The notes under the pieces: model-generated
Databases searched by the model: none
What the model was told of the DNA's origin: nothing
What the model saw: the letters and a program-made list of their open reading frames with translations, nothing else
Position numbers and translations under genes: made by a program
Shown here: one piece after another, positions 1 to 6,333 of the stretch
Position numbering within the stretch: position 1 is the first letter of the stretch
Layout: every line of letters starts with the position of its first letter
NCBI GenBank assembly: GCA_023390705.1
Contig: JAEWCI010000075.1
Coordinates: 1-10,297 of the forward strand
Direction: 5' to 3'
From: Pseudomonadota bacterium
GTDB lineage: Bacteria; Pseudomonadota; Alphaproteobacteria; Acetobacterales; Acetobacteraceae
Length of the DNA: 10,297 nt

Positions 1-318
1 GTGCCGGAAGGCGGCGGCATGCATGGCGGGCTGCACCGGCGGGAACTGGCGACGGTGCTGCTGCTGGCCGGCGGCCCCTGCCGGCGCGGCGCCACGGCGC
101 TGGCAGCCGCCGACCTGACGGACATCGCCCCGACCCTGCTGCACCTGCTGGGCCTGCCGGCCGAAGGCATGGCCGGGCGGGTGCTGACGGAAGCCTGGGA
201 TGCCGGCGCCGACGCGCCGCCGGAGCCGGAAACCCTGATGCTGCCGCGCGGCTTCCGCCTCCAGGCCCTGCGCCAGCATGGCAGGCGCTACCCCAGCGCG
301 CTGCTGCGCGAGGGCTGA
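1..318 (+). CDS. Alkaline phosphatase/type I phosphodiesterase superfamily protein, C-terminal part
   Basis: This is the last 105 codons of a gene whose start lies left of the window; the frame is open from base 1 and ends with TGA at 316-318. The visible part has an HGG motif (His at visible residue 8), typical of the last metal-ligand region in alkaline phosphatase, sulfatase and nucleotide pyrophosphatase/phosphodiesterase folds. It is followed by DIAPTLLHLLGLP (about residues 41-53), the hallmark C-terminal helix of this superfamily, and a GRVL segment. Such enzymes hydrolyse phosphate or sulfate esters using two metal ions, but the substrate cannot be told from the tail. The last 35 residues are Pro/Arg-rich and not diagnostic. 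The initial GTG is simply the first codon in the window and probably not the true start. Confidence 0.75.
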   Translation: MPEGGGMHGGLHRRELATVLLLAGGPCRRGATALAAADLTDIAPTLLHLLGLPAEGMAGRVLTEAWDAGADAPPEPETLMLPRGFRLQALRQHGRRYPSALLREG

Positions 319-323
319 TACGG

Positions 324-343
324 GCACGCTGCAGGCCGCGTGC
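324..343 (+). terminator. Small hairpin just after the first gene, possible weak terminator
   Basis: A perfect 6-bp inverted repeat, GCACGC (324-329) and GCGTGC (338-343), is separated by an 8-nt loop and begins 5 nt after the TGA at 316-318. No run of T follows, so it is not a classical intrinsic terminator. It could mark the 3' end of the upstream transcript or help Rho-dependent termination. The rest of 319-571 shows no convincing gene, only short ORFs without a ribosome binding site, and no promoter that I would defend for the downstream permease. Confidence 0.3.
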
Positions 344-571
344 AGCCAGCGCCGGCACCCCGGATTGCAGCCCGGAGCGGCGGCTTTAGGGGCACCGCTG
401 CCGGGTCGGCCAGGGAGCGTGCTTCCCCTGCGACACCCCGGCAGCGATCATGCCGTCCATGCGGATTGCCACCTTCGCGTGAGCAGCCCCCATGGCACCG
501 CCCCGCCATCCCTGCTAGCGGGAGCGCATGCCGAAGCCATGCCGTGACCCCTTGGCCATGAGCCGCCTGCC

Positions 572-1870
572 ATGACTCTCTGGCGTGACCGCCGCTTCCT
601 GGTGCTGCTGGCGCTGGGCTTCTCCGCCGGGGTGCCGCTGCCGCTTACCGCCTTTACGCTGCGGCAATGGCTTTCGGAATCCGGCGTCTCGCTTTCCGCC
701 ATCGGGCTGACGGCGCTGATCGGCTTGGCCTACTCGCTGAAATTCCTCTGGTCGCCGCTGCTCGACCATGCCGCGCCGCCGGCCTTCGGGCGGCTGGGGC
801 GGCGGCGCGGCTGGCTGGCGACGATCCAGCCGCTGCTGGCCCTGGCCATCCTGGCCATGGGCTTCACCGACCCCACCCTGGACGCCGGCCGCACCGTGGC
901 CGTGGCGGTGCTGGTCGCCTTCCTGTCGGCCAGCCAGGACATCGTGGTGGATGCCTACCGCATCGAGGTGCTGGAGGAACGCAACCAGGGCTACGGCCTG
1001 GCCTGCTATGTCTGGGGCTATCGCGGCGCCATGCTGGCCAGCAATGCCGGCGCCCTGGCGGTGGCGGAATTCGCCGGCTGGACGGCCGCCTTCTGCACCT
1101 GCGCCGCGCTGGTGGGCGTGGGCTTCGCCGCGGTGCTGGCGGCACCGGGACCGCCAGGGGCGGTGCCGCGGATCGAAGGCTGGGGCAACCGGCTGCGCGC
1201 CGCGGTGGTGGACCCCTTCGCGGATTTCCTGCGTCGCCGCTACTGGCTGGCCATCCTGCTCTTCATCGCGCTGTTCAAGCTGGGCGAGGCGCTGGCCGGC
1301 ATCATGACCGCGCCTTTCTACCGCTCGCTCGGCTTCTCCCGGACCGAGGTGGCGGCGGTGGGCAGCGTCTTCGGCCTGTTCGCCACGCTGGGCGGCGCGC
1401 TGGCCGGCGGCTGGCTGGTGGCGAAGCTGGGCACGGCACGGGCGCTGGTGCTGACCGGTCTGGGCCAGATGCTGTCGAACCTGATGTATGTGGCGCTGGC
1501 CCAGGCAGGGCACGACATGCCCATGCTCTGGGCCCAGGTCGGCATCGAGAATTTCACCGATGGCTTGGCCGATGCCGCCTTCGTCACCTACCTCTCCGGC
1601 CTCACCAGCCGGGCCTTCACCGCGACGCAGTATGCCTTGCTGTCCTCCCTGGCGGCGGTGCCGCTGCGTACCCTGGGGGCGAGTTCCGGCTGGCTGGCCG
1701 AGGCGCTGGGCTGGTCCTGGTTCTTCACCCTGACCACCGCCGCGGCGCTGCCGGCCATGGGCATCATGCTGTGGCTGCTGCGGCGCCTGCCGCCGGAGCG
1801 CCCGGCGGCCTACGTGGCGGAACCGGTCGCGGCCGTCGCCCACACCCCTGCCCGCGCCGGAGAGCCCTGA
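572..1870 (+). CDS. AmpG-like muropeptide permease (MFS, PAT family)
   Basis: The product is a 432-residue inner-membrane protein of about 12 hydrophobic segments. It resembles AmpG, which imports GlcNAc-anhydroMurNAc peptides from the periplasm for cell-wall recycling and, in some species, beta-lactamase induction. Visible AmpG-type signatures are the N-terminal GFSAGVPLPLT (about 16-26), YSLKFLWSPLLD (54-65), the very characteristic SQDIVVDAYRIE (121-132), and a C-terminal IENFTDGLADAAFVTYLSGL block followed by TATQYALLSSLAAVPLRTLG. It is shorter than the Escherichia coli protein (about 490 residues), which has extra C-terminal helices. ATG 572 fits the family N terminus; no good Shine-Dalgarno precedes it, and ATG 558 runs straight into a stop. 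DUF486 follows after 6 nt. Substrate is inferred from family only; no ampC or ampR is seen here. Confidence 0.85.
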   Translation: MTLWRDRRFLVLLALGFSAGVPLPLTAFTLRQWLSESGVSLSAIGLTALIGLAYSLKFLWSPLLDHAAPPAFGRLGRRRGWLATIQPLLALAILAMGFTDPTLDAGRTVAVAVLVAFLSASQDIVVDAYRIEVLEERNQGYGLACYVWGYRGAMLASNAGALAVAEFAGWTAAFCTCAALVGVGFAAVLAAPGPPGAVPRIEGWGNRLRAAVVDPFADFLRRRYWLAILLFIALFKLGEALAGIMTAPFYRSLGFSRTEVAAVGSVFGLFATLGGALAGGWLVAKLGTARALVLTGLGQMLSNLMYVALAQAGHDMPMLWAQVGIENFTDGLADAAFVTYLSGLTSRAFTATQYALLSSLAAVPLRTLGASSGWLAEALGWSWFFTLTTAAALPAMGIMLWLLRRLPPERPAAYVAEPVAAVAHTPARAGEP

Positions 1871-1876
1871 CCCCGC

Positions 1877-2230
1877 ATGACCCCCAGCCATCTCTGGCCG
1901 CCGCTGCTGCTCATCGGCAGCAATGTGCTGATGACCCTGGCCTGGTATGGGCATCTGAAGCGGCCGGCATGGCCGCTCTGGCTGGCGATCGTCGTCTCCT
2001 GGGGCATCGCCTTCCTGGAATACTGCCTGGCGGTGCCGGCCAACCGCCTCGGCTATGTCTCGGGCGCCTATAGCGGGCAGCAACTGAAGGTGATGCAGGA
2101 AGTCATCACCCTTGGCGTCTTCGCCGGCTTTTCCGTGCTGGTGCTGGGGGAGCCGCTGCGCTGGACCTACCTGGCCGCTATGGTTTGCCTGGTGGCGGCG
2201 GTGGTGTTCATCTTCCTGCCGGTGGATTAG
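1877..2230 (+). CDS. DUF486 (DMT-like) four-helix membrane protein
   Basis: This 117-residue protein is almost entirely four hydrophobic helices (about residues 7-26, 32-52, 72-91 and 94-115). It matches the DUF486 family, annotated as DMT-family or EamA-like: a short N-terminal LLLIGSNVLMTLAWYGHLK segment, then the conserved AVPANRLGY and the GAYSGQQLKVMQEVITLGVFAGFS block. Its function is unknown; the family resembles half of a drug/metabolite transporter and might act as a dimer. It starts 6 nt after the permease stop, with GGAGAG about 13 nt upstream of ATG 1877, so cotranscription is likely. Its TAG stop (2228-2230) overlaps the TAA of the convergent hydrolase gene by 3 of 4 shared bases (TTAG). 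Confidence 0.85.
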   Translation: MTPSHLWPPLLLIGSNVLMTLAWYGHLKRPAWPLWLAIVVSWGIAFLEYCLAVPANRLGYVSGAYSGQQLKVMQEVITLGVFAGFSVLVLGEPLRWTYLAAMVCLVAAVVFIFLPVD

Positions 2231-3075
2231 GGCCTCGGCAGCAGCGCATCGCCGGTGCGGTAGGCCTTGCTGAAGGCGTCCAGCCCGTGCGAGCCGCCAT
2301 TCACCAGCCGGCGCGCCGCCGCCAGGTCGCCTTCCAGCAGCGCCGCCTTGATCCGCCTTTCCCGCCGCTTGAGGAACAGCGCCAGGATGCGCGCCGCGAT
2401 CACCGGGTCATTCGCCTGGGCCGGCTTGCCAAGGAGGTCCAGGCCCAGCGCGGCGCCGATGCTTTCGTAGTTGGCGCGTCCGGTCAGTTGGATGAAGCCA
2501 CGGCCCTTGAAGCGCGCGCCGTCCGGCTCTCCCCGGTTTCCCAGATCATGCCGGTTGTCATAGAGGTCGAAGGGATGGCCGTCGGGCGAGGTGTTGTACC
2601 TGCTGATACCCTCGTCAACCGGCCGGAAACCCGCGATTTCCGCGGCGATGCTGGCGATCGCCATCAGCACCATGGGGCGGTCGCCGGCCTGCGCCTGACG
2701 CAGCGCCTCCAGCACCGGCGGCAGATGGGCCTTGATGTTGCCCAGATGCGCCCCGGGCAGCATCCGGGATGCGATTTCCGCCGTCATGCCGGAAGTGGCA
2801 TCGCCCAGCGCCACTTCCGGGGCCCTGGCGGCCTCATCCGGGCGGCTGGCGGCGGGGGCCAGCAGCACGGCCCAGGTCCGGGCGCCCGCCACGCCGTCAT
2901 CCAGCAGGCCGAAGCCGCGCTGGAAGGCGATGACCGCGGCTTCCGTGCCGCTGCCGAATTCGCCGTCAGTGGCGCCGGGCGGGAAGCCTGCCGCGCGCAG
3001 GGCTTCCTGCAGGTGCCGCACATCGGCGCCCCGGTCGCCCAGCCGCAACACCCGAATACCAGCCGCAACACCCAT
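2227..3075 (-). CDS. Peptidoglycan-binding domain plus GH19-type (chitinase/lysozyme-like) hydrolase
   Basis: The protein has 282 residues in two parts. Residues about 7-71 form a PG_binding_1 domain (LRLGDRGADVRHLQEALRAAGF, then DGEFGSGTEAAVIAFQRGFGL). After a Pro/Ala linker, residues about 97-280 resemble glycoside hydrolase family 19 as found in phage endolysins: AAEIAGF with the candidate catalytic Glu146, then Glu155, and the signature GRGFIQLTGRANY (191-203). It probably cleaves glycan strands of peptidoglycan. No Sec signal or transmembrane helix is visible, as in endolysins, so export is unexplained. ATG 3075 was chosen because AAGGGGG sits about 6 nt upstream and a promoter lies at 3101-3129. 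ATG 3099 lies at or before the predicted transcription start (about 3094), and TTG 3129 is part of the -35 box. It is convergent with DUF486, with a 4-bp overlap of stop codons. The domain calls are firm; the exact substrate is inferred. Confidence 0.85.
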   Translation of the reverse strand: MGVAAGIRVLRLGDRGADVRHLQEALRAAGFPPGATDGEFGSGTEAAVIAFQRGFGLLDDGVAGARTWAVLLAPAASRPDEAARAPEVALGDATSGMTAEIASRMLPGAHLGNIKAHLPPVLEALRQAQAGDRPMVLMAIASIAAEIAGFRPVDEGISRYNTSPDGHPFDLYDNRHDLGNRGEPDGARFKGRGFIQLTGRANYESIGAALGLDLLGKPAQANDPVIAARILALFLKRRERRIKAALLEGDLAAARRLVNGGSHGLDAFSKAYRTGDALLPRP

Positions 3076-3100
3076 GGCGCCACCCCCTTGCCGGGCCATG

Positions 3101-3129
3101 GTGATACGAAATTGAAACGTTTTTGTCAA
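3101..3129 (-). promoter_or_regulatory. Predicted sigma70-type promoter of the GH19-type hydrolase
   Basis: On the minus strand a perfect -35 TTGACA (3129-3124) is followed by a 17-bp spacer and a -10 TATCAC (3106-3101), in an AT-rich island inside very GC-rich DNA. Transcription would start near 3094, giving a leader of about 20 nt that contains the AAGGGGG ribosome binding site and ends at ATG 3075. The 8-bp palindrome AAACGTTT (3115-3122) lies in the spacer and might be part of an operator, though at that size it could be chance. Confidence 0.6.
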
Positions 3130-3206
3130 CCCTGAGTTGCATCAACTTGCCTTGGCGCCGCCGCAGTCCAACCTCAGCATCGTCAGGGCTGCGAAAGGGT
3201 CGGGCG

Positions 3207-4322
3207 ATGCGCGTCGGCGTGCCGAAGGAAATCAAGGTCCACGAATACCGGGTTGGGCTGGTCCCCGCCTCGGTGCGGGAACTGGCAGCGCATGGCCATG
3301 CCGTGCTGGTGCAGGCCGGTGCCGGCGCCGCCACCGGCTTCCCGGACGAAGCCTATGTCGCGGCCGGCGCCAGCATCGTCCCGGATGCCGCCGACATCTT
3401 CGCCCAGGCCGAACTGGTGGTGAAGGTGAAGGAACCGCAACCGCAGGAATGGGCGCAGCTCCGCCCCGGCCAGGTGCTGTTCACCTATCTGCACCTGGCA
3501 CCCGACCGTGCCCAGACCGAGGGCCTGCTGGCCAGCGGCTGCACCGCGCTGGCCTATGAAACCGTCACCGACGCCCGGGGCGGCCTGCCCCTCCTGGCGC
3601 CGATGAGCGAGGTGGCCGGCCGCATGGCGGTGCAGGTGGCGGCGCATTGCCTGGAGAAGGCGGCGGGCGGCGCCGGCATCCTGCTTTCCGGCGTGCCGGG
3701 GGTGCCGCCGGCGCGGGTCGTCATCATCGGTGGCGGCGTGGTGGGCAGCAATGCGGCGCGCATCGCCCATGGCATGCGGGCGCGGGTGACGGTGCTGGAC
3801 AAGTCGCTGCGCGTGCTGGACGCGCTGGACCGCGAGTTCAACGGTGGCATCTCCACCCTCTATGCGACGCAGGAAAGCATCGAACAGGCGGTGGTGCGGG
3901 CGGATGTGGTGGTGGGCGCGGTGCTGGTGCCCGGCGCCGCTGCGCCGCGGCTGGTGACACGGGAGATGCTGCGGCGGATGCGCCCCGGCGGCGTGGTGGT
4001 GGATGTCGCCATCGACCAGGGCGGCTGCTTCGAGACCTCCCGCCCCACCACCCATGCGCAGCCGACCTATGTGGAGGAAGGCGTGGTGCATTACTGCGTG
4101 ACGAACATGCCCGGCGCGGTGGCCCGCACCAGCGCGGTGGCGCTGAACAACGCCACCCTGCCCTTCACCCTGCAACTGGCGGACAAGGGCTGGCGCGTTG
4201 CCTGCCGGGAGAACCCGCATCTGGCGCAGGGGCTGAACGTGCATGCGGGGAAGATCGTGTACGACGCGGTGGCCGAGGCGCTGGGCCTGCCGCCGCTGCC
4301 GCTGGAACAGGCGCTGACCTAG
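3207..4322 (+). CDS. ald: Alanine dehydrogenase
   Basis: The 371-residue product matches the usual length of alanine dehydrogenase, which interconverts L-alanine and pyruvate plus ammonium using NAD(H) in the cytosol. The N terminus MRVGVPKEIKVHEYRVGL is the family signature, with Arg15 expected to contact pyruvate. Lys75 (in VVKVKEP) and His96 (in FTYLHLAP) fall at the catalytic positions known from the Mycobacterium tuberculosis enzyme, as does Asp270 (VAIDQGG). The dinucleotide-binding loop is IIGGGVVGSNAA (174-184), with Asp198 at the end of the second strand. ATG 3207 is preceded by AAAGGG about 7 nt upstream; the in-frame TTG at 3123 would only add non-family residues. No clear promoter or adjacent Lrp-type regulator was seen. 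Its TAG stop shares the palindrome CTAG (4319-4322) with the convergent SnoaL-like gene. Confidence 0.96.
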   Translation: MRVGVPKEIKVHEYRVGLVPASVRELAAHGHAVLVQAGAGAATGFPDEAYVAAGASIVPDAADIFAQAELVVKVKEPQPQEWAQLRPGQVLFTYLHLAPDRAQTEGLLASGCTALAYETVTDARGGLPLLAPMSEVAGRMAVQVAAHCLEKAAGGAGILLSGVPGVPPARVVIIGGGVVGSNAARIAHGMRARVTVLDKSLRVLDALDREFNGGISTLYATQESIEQAVVRADVVVGAVLVPGAAAPRLVTREMLRRMRPGGVVVDVAIDQGGCFETSRPTTHAQPTYVEEGVVHYCVTNMPGAVARTSAVALNNATLPFTLQLADKGWRVACRENPHLAQGLNVHAGKIVYDAVAEALGLPPLPLEQALT

Positions 4323-4717
4323 ATCGCCCGCCACCCCTCCAGCACCGTCTCCCGTGCGATCAGGCCCTGCCGCATCTCGAAGACATGCAGCAGCCGCAGC
4401 TCGACGCGGGAACCGATCGGCAGCGGCGCGTTCGCCATGCCCTCCGCCACCAGGTGGAAGCGGACGATGCAGTCATCCACCACCCGCTCCATCGTGGCGA
4501 AGCGGTCCAGCGGGGTGATCTCCACCTCCGCCATGGCGGCGAACATGCGGCGGTAATTCGCCTCGATCGCAGGCTTGCCTTCCAGCCGCAGCCCGCGGCT
4601 CGGCATCTCCAGCACGATGTCGTCGGTATAGAGCGCCATCACCGCCGCGGGGTCGCGTGCCTCTTCGCGGATATGGCGGTCCACCACCGCCAGGTTGGCG
4701 GCAATCGCAGGGTCCAT
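4319..4717 (-). CDS. SnoaL/NTF2-like fold small protein
   Basis: This 132-residue cytosolic protein looks like the SnoaL-like (NTF2 fold, cone-shaped alpha+beta barrel) superfamily. It has an N-terminal helix with VDRHIREEARDPAAVMALYTDDIVLEMP (about 12-39), a GKPAIEANYRRMF helix (48-59), then beta strands ending in LRLLHVFEMRQGLIARETVLEGW (108-129). Members are small isomerases, hydrolases, cyclases or polyketide-tailoring proteins, and many have no known role; I cannot assign a substrate. AGGAG lies 8 nt before ATG 4717. It is divergent from a MarR regulator, with a palindromic operator in its promoter, so it is probably the regulator's target. Its end overlaps the alanine dehydrogenase stop by 4 bp. 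Confidence 0.75.
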   Translation of the reverse strand: MDPAIAANLAVVDRHIREEARDPAAVMALYTDDIVLEMPSRGLRLEGKPAIEANYRRMFAAMAEVEITPLDRFATMERVVDDCIVRFHLVAEGMANAPLPIGSRVELRLLHVFEMRQGLIARETVLEGWRAI

Positions 4718-4753
4718 CGGAGGGGCTCCTGTTGGTCAGTTTGCCTGACGATT

Positions 4754-4774
4754 ATGGACAGATAATCTGTCTAT
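4754..4774. promoter_or_regulatory. Palindromic operator, likely bound by the adjacent MarR-family protein
   Basis: GACAGAT (4757-4763), a central A (4764) and ATCTGTC (4765-4771) form a perfect 15-bp inverted repeat. The symmetry continues with AT/AT at 4754-4755 and 4773-4774 after one mismatched pair, giving 21 bp. This size, the AT-rich composition and the position between divergent marR-type and target genes are typical of MarR-family operators. Binding by the neighbouring regulator is inference from this arrangement. Confidence 0.7.
4761..4766 (+). promoter_or_regulatory. Candidate -10 box for the MarR-family gene
   Basis: GATAAT matches five of six bases of the -10 consensus and lies inside the palindromic operator, which would allow autorepression. 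The best upstream -35 candidate, TTGCCT at 4741-4746, is only 14 bp away, so this promoter is weakly supported. Transcription would begin near 4773, either at the in-frame ATG 4773 or 18 nt before ATG 4791. Confidence 0.3.
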
Positions 4775-4790
4775 GTGTCAAGCTCCCTCC

Positions 4791-5300
4791 ATGACGGACC
4801 GCAACGTGACCGAACAGCGCCGCACCCTCGGCGCCCTGCTGCGCCTGCCCTATGAAGCGCTGGCCGAGCGGGTGTACGGCGGGCTGGCGGCGCGCGGCTT
4901 CGGCGATATCCGGGTGGCGCACAGCGCGGTGTTCCGCCACATCGCCCCGGCCGGCTCCCGCGTGACGGAGCTTGCCGAACGAGCGCGCATGACCAAGCAG
5001 AGCATGGCCTATCTGGTGGAGAGCCTGGCGGAGGGCGGCTATGTCGCGGTGGGGCCGGACCCGGCGGATGGCCGGGCGCGGCTGGTGCGCCTGACAGCGC
5101 GTGGCCAGCGCGTGCTGGCGGCGCTGCTGGCGCTGAGCGAGGAGGCCGAGGCCGACCTGGCCGCCCGCATCGGCCAGGGGAAGATGACGACCCTCAAAGC
5201 CATCCTGGACGAGCTGGTGGACGGGCTGGAGGCAGCCCCATTCCAGCCGCCGCGCGGCCGGGCGAAGCGCCAGGCGCCGCCCGGCGGCATGCCGGAGTGA
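4791..5300 (+). CDS. MarR-family transcriptional regulator
   Basis: The 169-residue protein has a MarR-type winged helix-turn-helix: recognition region VTELAERARMTKQSMAYLVESLAEGGYV (about 58-85), followed by the wing with DPADGRARLVRLTARG (90-105). Helices on both sides would form the dimer. Such proteins usually repress their own gene and a divergent neighbour and release DNA on binding a small aromatic or an oxidant; no ligand can be named. Two ATGs compete. ATG 4773 overlaps the operator and the opposing -35 box and uses TGT, CAA and GCT codons atypical of this genome, so ATG 4791 is preferred. Neither has a Shine-Dalgarno. The C terminus (about 150-169) is a Pro/Arg-rich tail. The TGA stop abuts the gshB stop with no gap. 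Confidence 0.88.
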   Translation: MTDRNVTEQRRTLGALLRLPYEALAERVYGGLAARGFGDIRVAHSAVFRHIAPAGSRVTELAERARMTKQSMAYLVESLAEGGYVAVGPDPADGRARLVRLTARGQRVLAALLALSEEAEADLAARIGQGKMTTLKAILDELVDGLEAAPFQPPRGRAKRQAPPGGMPE

Positions 5301-6245
5301 TCAGCCCGCGCGCTTCGCCCCGATGGCGTCCCAGATCGCCTTTTCCAGATGCACGCCGTCGAAGCGGGCGATCTCCTGCAGGCCGGTGGGCGAGGTGACG
5401 TTGATCTCCGTCAGGTAGCCGCCGATCACGTCGATGCCGACGAAGATCATGCCGCGCTTCTTCAGCTCCGGCCCGATGGCGGCACAGATTTCCTTCTCAC
5501 GGTCGGTCAGCCTGGTCTGTTCCGGCCGGCCGCCGACATGCATGTTGCTGCGTGCCTCGCCCGCCGCCGGCACGCGGTTGATGGCGCCCAGGGCGACGCC
5601 GTCCACCAGGATGATGCGCTTGTCGCCCTTGCGCACATCGGGGACGTAGCGCTGCACCACCAGCGGCTCGCGCGAGCGTTCGGTGAACATCTCGATCAGC
5701 GCGTTCAGGTTGGAATCATCCGGCTTCAGGTGGAAGACGCCGGCGCCGCCATTGCCGAAGAGCGGCTTGATGATGATGTCGCCATGCCGCTCCCGGAATT
5801 TCATGATCTGCCGGCGATCGGCCGTCACCAGGGTTTCCGGCATCAGTTCCGGGAAATGCGTCACGAAGAGCTTTTCCGGCGCGTTGCGCACGCTGGCCGG
5901 GTCGTTCACCACCAGGGTCTTCGGATGGATATGTTCCAGGATGTGGGTGGTGGTGATGTAGGCCATGTCGAAGGGCGGGTCCTGGCGCAGCAGCACCACG
6001 TCCATGGTCGAGAGGTCCAGCTCCTCCTCCGGCCCGAAGGACCAGTGGGCGCCCTTCACCCGCTGCACCGTGACCGGATTCGCCCGCGCCACCACCCGGC
6101 CGGCGGAAAGCGCCAGGTCGCGCGGGTGGTAGTGCCACAGCGCATGGCCACGGGCCTGCGCCTCCAGCATCAGGGCGAAGGTGCTGTCGGCATCGATGTT
6201 GATGCTCTCGATCGGGTCCATCTGGACCGCCACCCGCATGGCCAT
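5301..6245 (-). CDS. gshB: Glutathione synthetase
   Basis: The 314-residue product is a cytosolic ATP-grasp ligase that joins gamma-glutamylcysteine and glycine to make glutathione; its length matches E. coli GshB (316). It starts with the family N terminus MRVAVQMDPIESINIDADSTFALMLEA. Further signatures are LLRQDPPFDMAYITTTHILE (85-104), NDPASVRNAPEKLF (114-127), the ATP-binding loop IIKPLFGNGGAGVF (158-171), VVQRYVP (196-202), KGDKRIILVDG (206-216) and the metal-binding C-terminal EINVTSPTGLQEI (280-292). ATG 6245 has GGGAGAG about 4 nt upstream; a longer frame from TTG 6320 is not supported. It is the last gene of the minus-strand run, 88 nt after the SirB1-like gene. I saw no promoter in that gap, so cotranscription is likely but unproven. 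Confidence 0.96.
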   Translation of the reverse strand: MAMRVAVQMDPIESINIDADSTFALMLEAQARGHALWHYHPRDLALSAGRVVARANPVTVQRVKGAHWSFGPEEELDLSTMDVVLLRQDPPFDMAYITTTHILEHIHPKTLVVNDPASVRNAPEKLFVTHFPELMPETLVTADRRQIMKFRERHGDIIIKPLFGNGGAGVFHLKPDDSNLNALIEMFTERSREPLVVQRYVPDVRKGDKRIILVDGVALGAINRVPAAGEARSNMHVGGRPEQTRLTDREKEICAAIGPELKKRGMIFVGIDVIGGYLTEINVTSPTGLQEIARFDGVHLEKAIWDAIGAKRAG

Positions 6246-6333
6246 GGCACTCTCCCGCGCTGATCCGCTTCGCCGCCTGTGGTGCCCTGCCCCGCGGCAA
6301 AACGCCAGAGGGGACGGCAACGCCCCGGAGGGT

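Larger units (their letters stand above)
4751..4781 (-). promoter_or_regulatory. Predicted promoter of the SnoaL-like gene with operator in the spacer
   Basis: Reading the minus strand, a perfect -35 TTGACA (4781-4776) and a -10 CATAAT (4756-4751, five of six consensus bases) are separated by 19 bp. That spacing is longer than optimal. The spacer contains the complete perfect palindrome 4757-4771, so a protein bound there would block or reshape the promoter. Predicted transcription would start near 4744, leaving a leader of about 27 nt with AGGAG. Confidence 0.5.

Noticed and set aside
278..702. Several 70-90 codon frames on both strands in the gap before the permease
   Set aside because: Low-complexity Arg/Pro/Ala translations, no ribosome binding sites, mutually overlapping; treated as non-coding.
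667..2073. 468-codon open frame in another plus-strand reading frame over the permease
   Set aside because: Gly/Arg/Ala-rich shadow of the AmpG-like gene, crossing its stop and the DUF486 start; no ribosome binding site or recognisable domain.
515..2083. 522-codon open frame antisense to the AmpG-like gene
   Set aside because: Gln/Gly/Arg/His-rich translation with no family motif, wholly opposite a well-recognised permease; a by-product of GC-rich codon bias.
3076..3129. Longer forms of the GH19-type hydrolase starting at ATG 3099 or TTG 3129
   Set aside because: These codons lie in the predicted promoter (-35 at 3124-3129, -10 at 3101-3106) or before the expected transcript start; the added residues are not family sequence.
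3142..3180. 12-codon minus-strand ORF beginning at the 15-bp repeat copy upstream of the hydrolase
   Set aside because: It lies upstream of the hydrolase promoter, with no ribosome binding site and no attenuator-like content; probably chance.
3183..4334. 383-codon open frame antisense to alanine dehydrogenase
   Set aside because: The translation is His/Arg/Gln-rich low-complexity, while the plus strand encodes a complete Ald with all catalytic residues.
6246..6320. TTG-initiated 25-residue N-terminal extension of gshB
   Set aside because: No Shine-Dalgarno; the family N terminus begins at ATG 6245 or 6239, and GGGAGAG precedes 6245.
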